From Apteryx mantelli (lineage: Eukaryota > Chordata > Aves > Apterygiformes > Apterygidae), in the NCBI RefSeq assembly GCF_036417845.1, contig NC_089980.1, positions 116,771,169-116,835,168 of the forward strand: a stretch of 64,000 nt of DNA, in the 5' to 3' direction. Each line of letters begins with the position of its first letter. The first letter of the stretch is position 1. The notes under the pieces were generated by a model. It was not told the DNA's origin and made no database searches. It saw nothing but the letters and a program-made list of their open reading frames with translations. Shown one piece after another: positions 62,009-64,000 of this stretch. Both the position numbers and the translations under genes were made by a program.

Positions 62009-64000
62009 CAGAATCACAGAATCGCTGAGGTTGGAAGGGACCTCTGGAGATCATCTAGTCCAAACCCCCTGATCAAGCAGGGTCACCTAGAGCACATTGC
62101 ACAGGATTGCATCCAGGCGCGTTTTGAATATCTCCAGAGAAGGAGACCCCACAACCTCTCTGGGCAACCTGTGCCAGTGCTCTGTCACCCTCACAGTGAA
62201 AAAGTTTTTCCTCATGTTCAGATGGAATTGTCTGCGTTTCAGTTTGTGCCCGTTGCCTCGCGTCCTGTCGCTCGGCACCACTGGAAAGAGTCTGGCCCCA
62301 TCCTCTCGACACCCTCCCTTCAGATACTTGTACACGTTGATAAGATCTCCTCTCAGCCTTCTCTTCTCCAGGCTAAACAGGCCCAGCTCTCTCAGCCTTT
62401 CCCCATAAGAGAGATGCTCCAATCCCCTAATCATCTTTGTAGCCCTTCGCTGGACTTGCTTCAGTAGTTCCATGTCTCTCTTGTACTGGGGAGCCCAGAA
62501 CTGGATGCAGTACTCCAGATGTGGCCTCACCAGGGCTGAGTAGAGGGGGAGAATCACCTCCCTCCACCTGCTGGCAACACTCTTCCTGATGCACCCCAGG
62601 ATACCATTGGCCTTCTTGGCCTCAAGGGCACATTGCTGCCTCATGCTTAACTTGGTGTCCACCAGCACTCCCAGGTCCTTCTCCGCAGAGCTGCTTTCCA
62701 GCAGGTCAGCCCCCAACCTGTACTGGTGCATGGGGTTATTCCTCCCTAGGTGCAGGACCCTGCACTTGCCTTTGTTGAACTTCATGAGGTTCCTCTCCGC
62801 CCACCTCTCCAGCCTGGCCAGGTCTCTCTGAATGGCAGCACAGCCCTCTGGCGTATTTTCCACTCCTCCCAGTTTTGTATCGTCAGCAAACTTGCTGAGG
62901 GTGCACTCTGTCCCTTCATCCAGGTCATTGATGAAGAAGTTGAACAAGACTGGACCCAGTCCTGACCCCTGGGGGACACCACTAGCTACAGGCCTCCAAC
63001 TAGACTCTGTGCCACTGATCACAACTCTCTGAGCTCTGCCGTTCAGCCAGTTCTCAATCCACCTCCCTGTCCACTCATCTAGCCCACACTTCCTGAGCTT
63101 GTCTATGAGGATGCTATGGGAGACAGTGTCGAAAGCCTTGCTGAAGTCAAGGGAGACAACATCCACTGCTCTCCCCTCATCTACCCAGCCAGGCATTCCA
63201 TCCTAGAAGGCTATCAGATTGGTTAAGCATGATTTCCCCTTGGTGAAGCCATGCTGACTACTCCTGATCACCTTCTTGTCCTCCACATGCTTGGAGATAG
63301 CCTCCAGGATGAGCTGCTCCATCACCTTTCCAGGGATGGAGGTGAGGCTGACTGGCCTGTAGTTCCCTGGGTCCTCCTTCTTGCCCTTTTGGAAGACTGG
63401 GGTGACACTGGCTTTCTTCCAGTCCTCAGGCACCTCTCCTGTCCTCCATGACCTTTCAAAGATGATGGAGAGTGGCTTAGCAATGACATCCGCCAGTTCC
63501 CTCAGCACTCGTGGGTGCATCCCATCAGGGCCCATGGATTTGTGGGTGTCAAGTTTGCTTAAATGATCTCTAACCCGATCCTCCTCGACCAAGGGAAAGT
63601 CTTCCTTTCTCCAGACTTTCTCTCTTGCCTCCAGGGTCTGGGGTTCCTGAGGGCTGGCCTGAGCAGTAAAGACTGAAGCAAAGAAGGCATTCAGTAACTC
63701 TGCCTTCTCTGCATCCTTCATCACCAGGGCACCCACCCCATTCAGCAAAGGCCCCACATTTTCCCTAGTCTTCCTCTTGCTACTGATGTATTTGAAGAAG
63801 CCCTTTTTGCTGTTCTTGACATCTCTAGCCAGATTTAATTCCAAATGGGCCTTAGCCTTCCTCGTTGCATCCCTGCATACTCTGACAACGTTCCTATATT
63901 CCTCCCAAGTGGCCTGTCCCCCCCTTCCACTTTCTGTAGACTTCCTTCTTCTGGTTGCGTTTTGCCAGGAGCTCCTTGCTCATCCATGCAGGTCTCCTGC
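62009..64000 (-). mobile_element. CR1 LINE, long copy, 5' end beyond the window
   Basis: The minus strand reads through most of CR1 ORF2 and a short 3' UTR. It ends at about 62009 with two copies of the 8-bp unit ATTCTGTG, the CR1-type tail in place of poly(A). The 3' UTR includes the familiar phrase around GGACTAGATGATCTCCAGAG. At least 1,992 bp are present and the element continues past 64000, so any 5' truncation point is not visible. It is inserted directly into an older, oppositely oriented CR1 whose sequence stops at about 62008. It resembles the 16-kb CR1 copy closely in the shared 3' 510 bp, suggesting related subfamilies. Confidence 0.95.
62087..64000 (-). pseudogene. CR1 ORF2 (reverse transcriptase), interrupted
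   Basis: This is the C-terminal part of CR1 ORF2, which in intact elements encodes an endonuclease followed by a reverse transcriptase that copies the element RNA at a nicked target. Visible in order are [10 protein letters not shown], then [12 protein letters not shown] (palm motif), [14 protein letters not shown], and the catalytic FADD (62879-62890). The conserved C-terminal region with [18 protein letters not shown] and the end LDAILCNVL follow, stopping at 62087-62089. Two breaks are seen. One is an in-frame TAG at 63203-63205, between NLIAF and [10 protein letters not shown]. The other is an apparent one-base excess in a 7-G run (minus strand; 63918-63924) that shifts the frame upstream relative to the [11 protein letters not shown] pattern of the family. 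Otherwise the frame is open, so decay is slight. The endonuclease part lies outside the window. Confidence 0.9.

Overview
The window is vertebrate nuclear DNA, most likely from a bird. Every interspersed repeat I can name with confidence is a CR1-type LINE, including a long copy with a reverse-transcriptase frame and the CR1-style 8-bp terminal repeat. No Alu, L1 or B-element sequence is visible, and repeat density is low. A turtle or crocodilian cannot be excluded from sequence alone. There is no prokaryotic content: no operons, rRNA, tRNA or CRISPR.

The organising centre is a dense CpG island at about 36.77-38.92 kb. It looks like a divergent (bidirectional) promoter. On the minus strand a tiny first coding exon (38023-38040, six codons, MSALKK) ends at a consensus donor. 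On the plus strand another tiny first coding exon (38503-38524, seven codons plus one base) ends at a consensus donor. The two ATGs lie 462 bp apart. The plus gene has one further exon I can support (58584-58775), in matching phase, giving a 71-residue N-terminus that I do not recognise. The minus gene has no recognisable second exon, so 1-38022 appears to be its first intron, cut by the window edge.

Layout: 1-36.7 kb is A/T-rich intronic sequence of the minus gene. It holds a 5'-truncated CR1 (16.1-16.6 kb), several old degenerate repeats, a cluster of five copies of an unidentified short repeat (19.8-26.8 kb), a small CpG-rich patch (26.9-27.0 kb) and a 26-bp perfect palindrome (27.4 kb). 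36.8-38.9 kb is the island. 38.5-58.6 kb is intron 1 of the plus gene, visibly T-rich on the plus strand, with old CR1 tails and homopolymer runs. 60.2-64 kb is a nested transposon block: an old plus-strand CR1 is interrupted by a roughly 1.2-kb insert that resembles LTR-type sequence, and then by a younger minus-strand CR1 that runs off the window end.

I found no convincing new biological system. The most informative points are the divergent gene pair with minimal first coding exons, the nested insertion history at the right end, the palindrome, and the unnamed repeat cluster. Neither host gene is named because I could not recognise the proteins.
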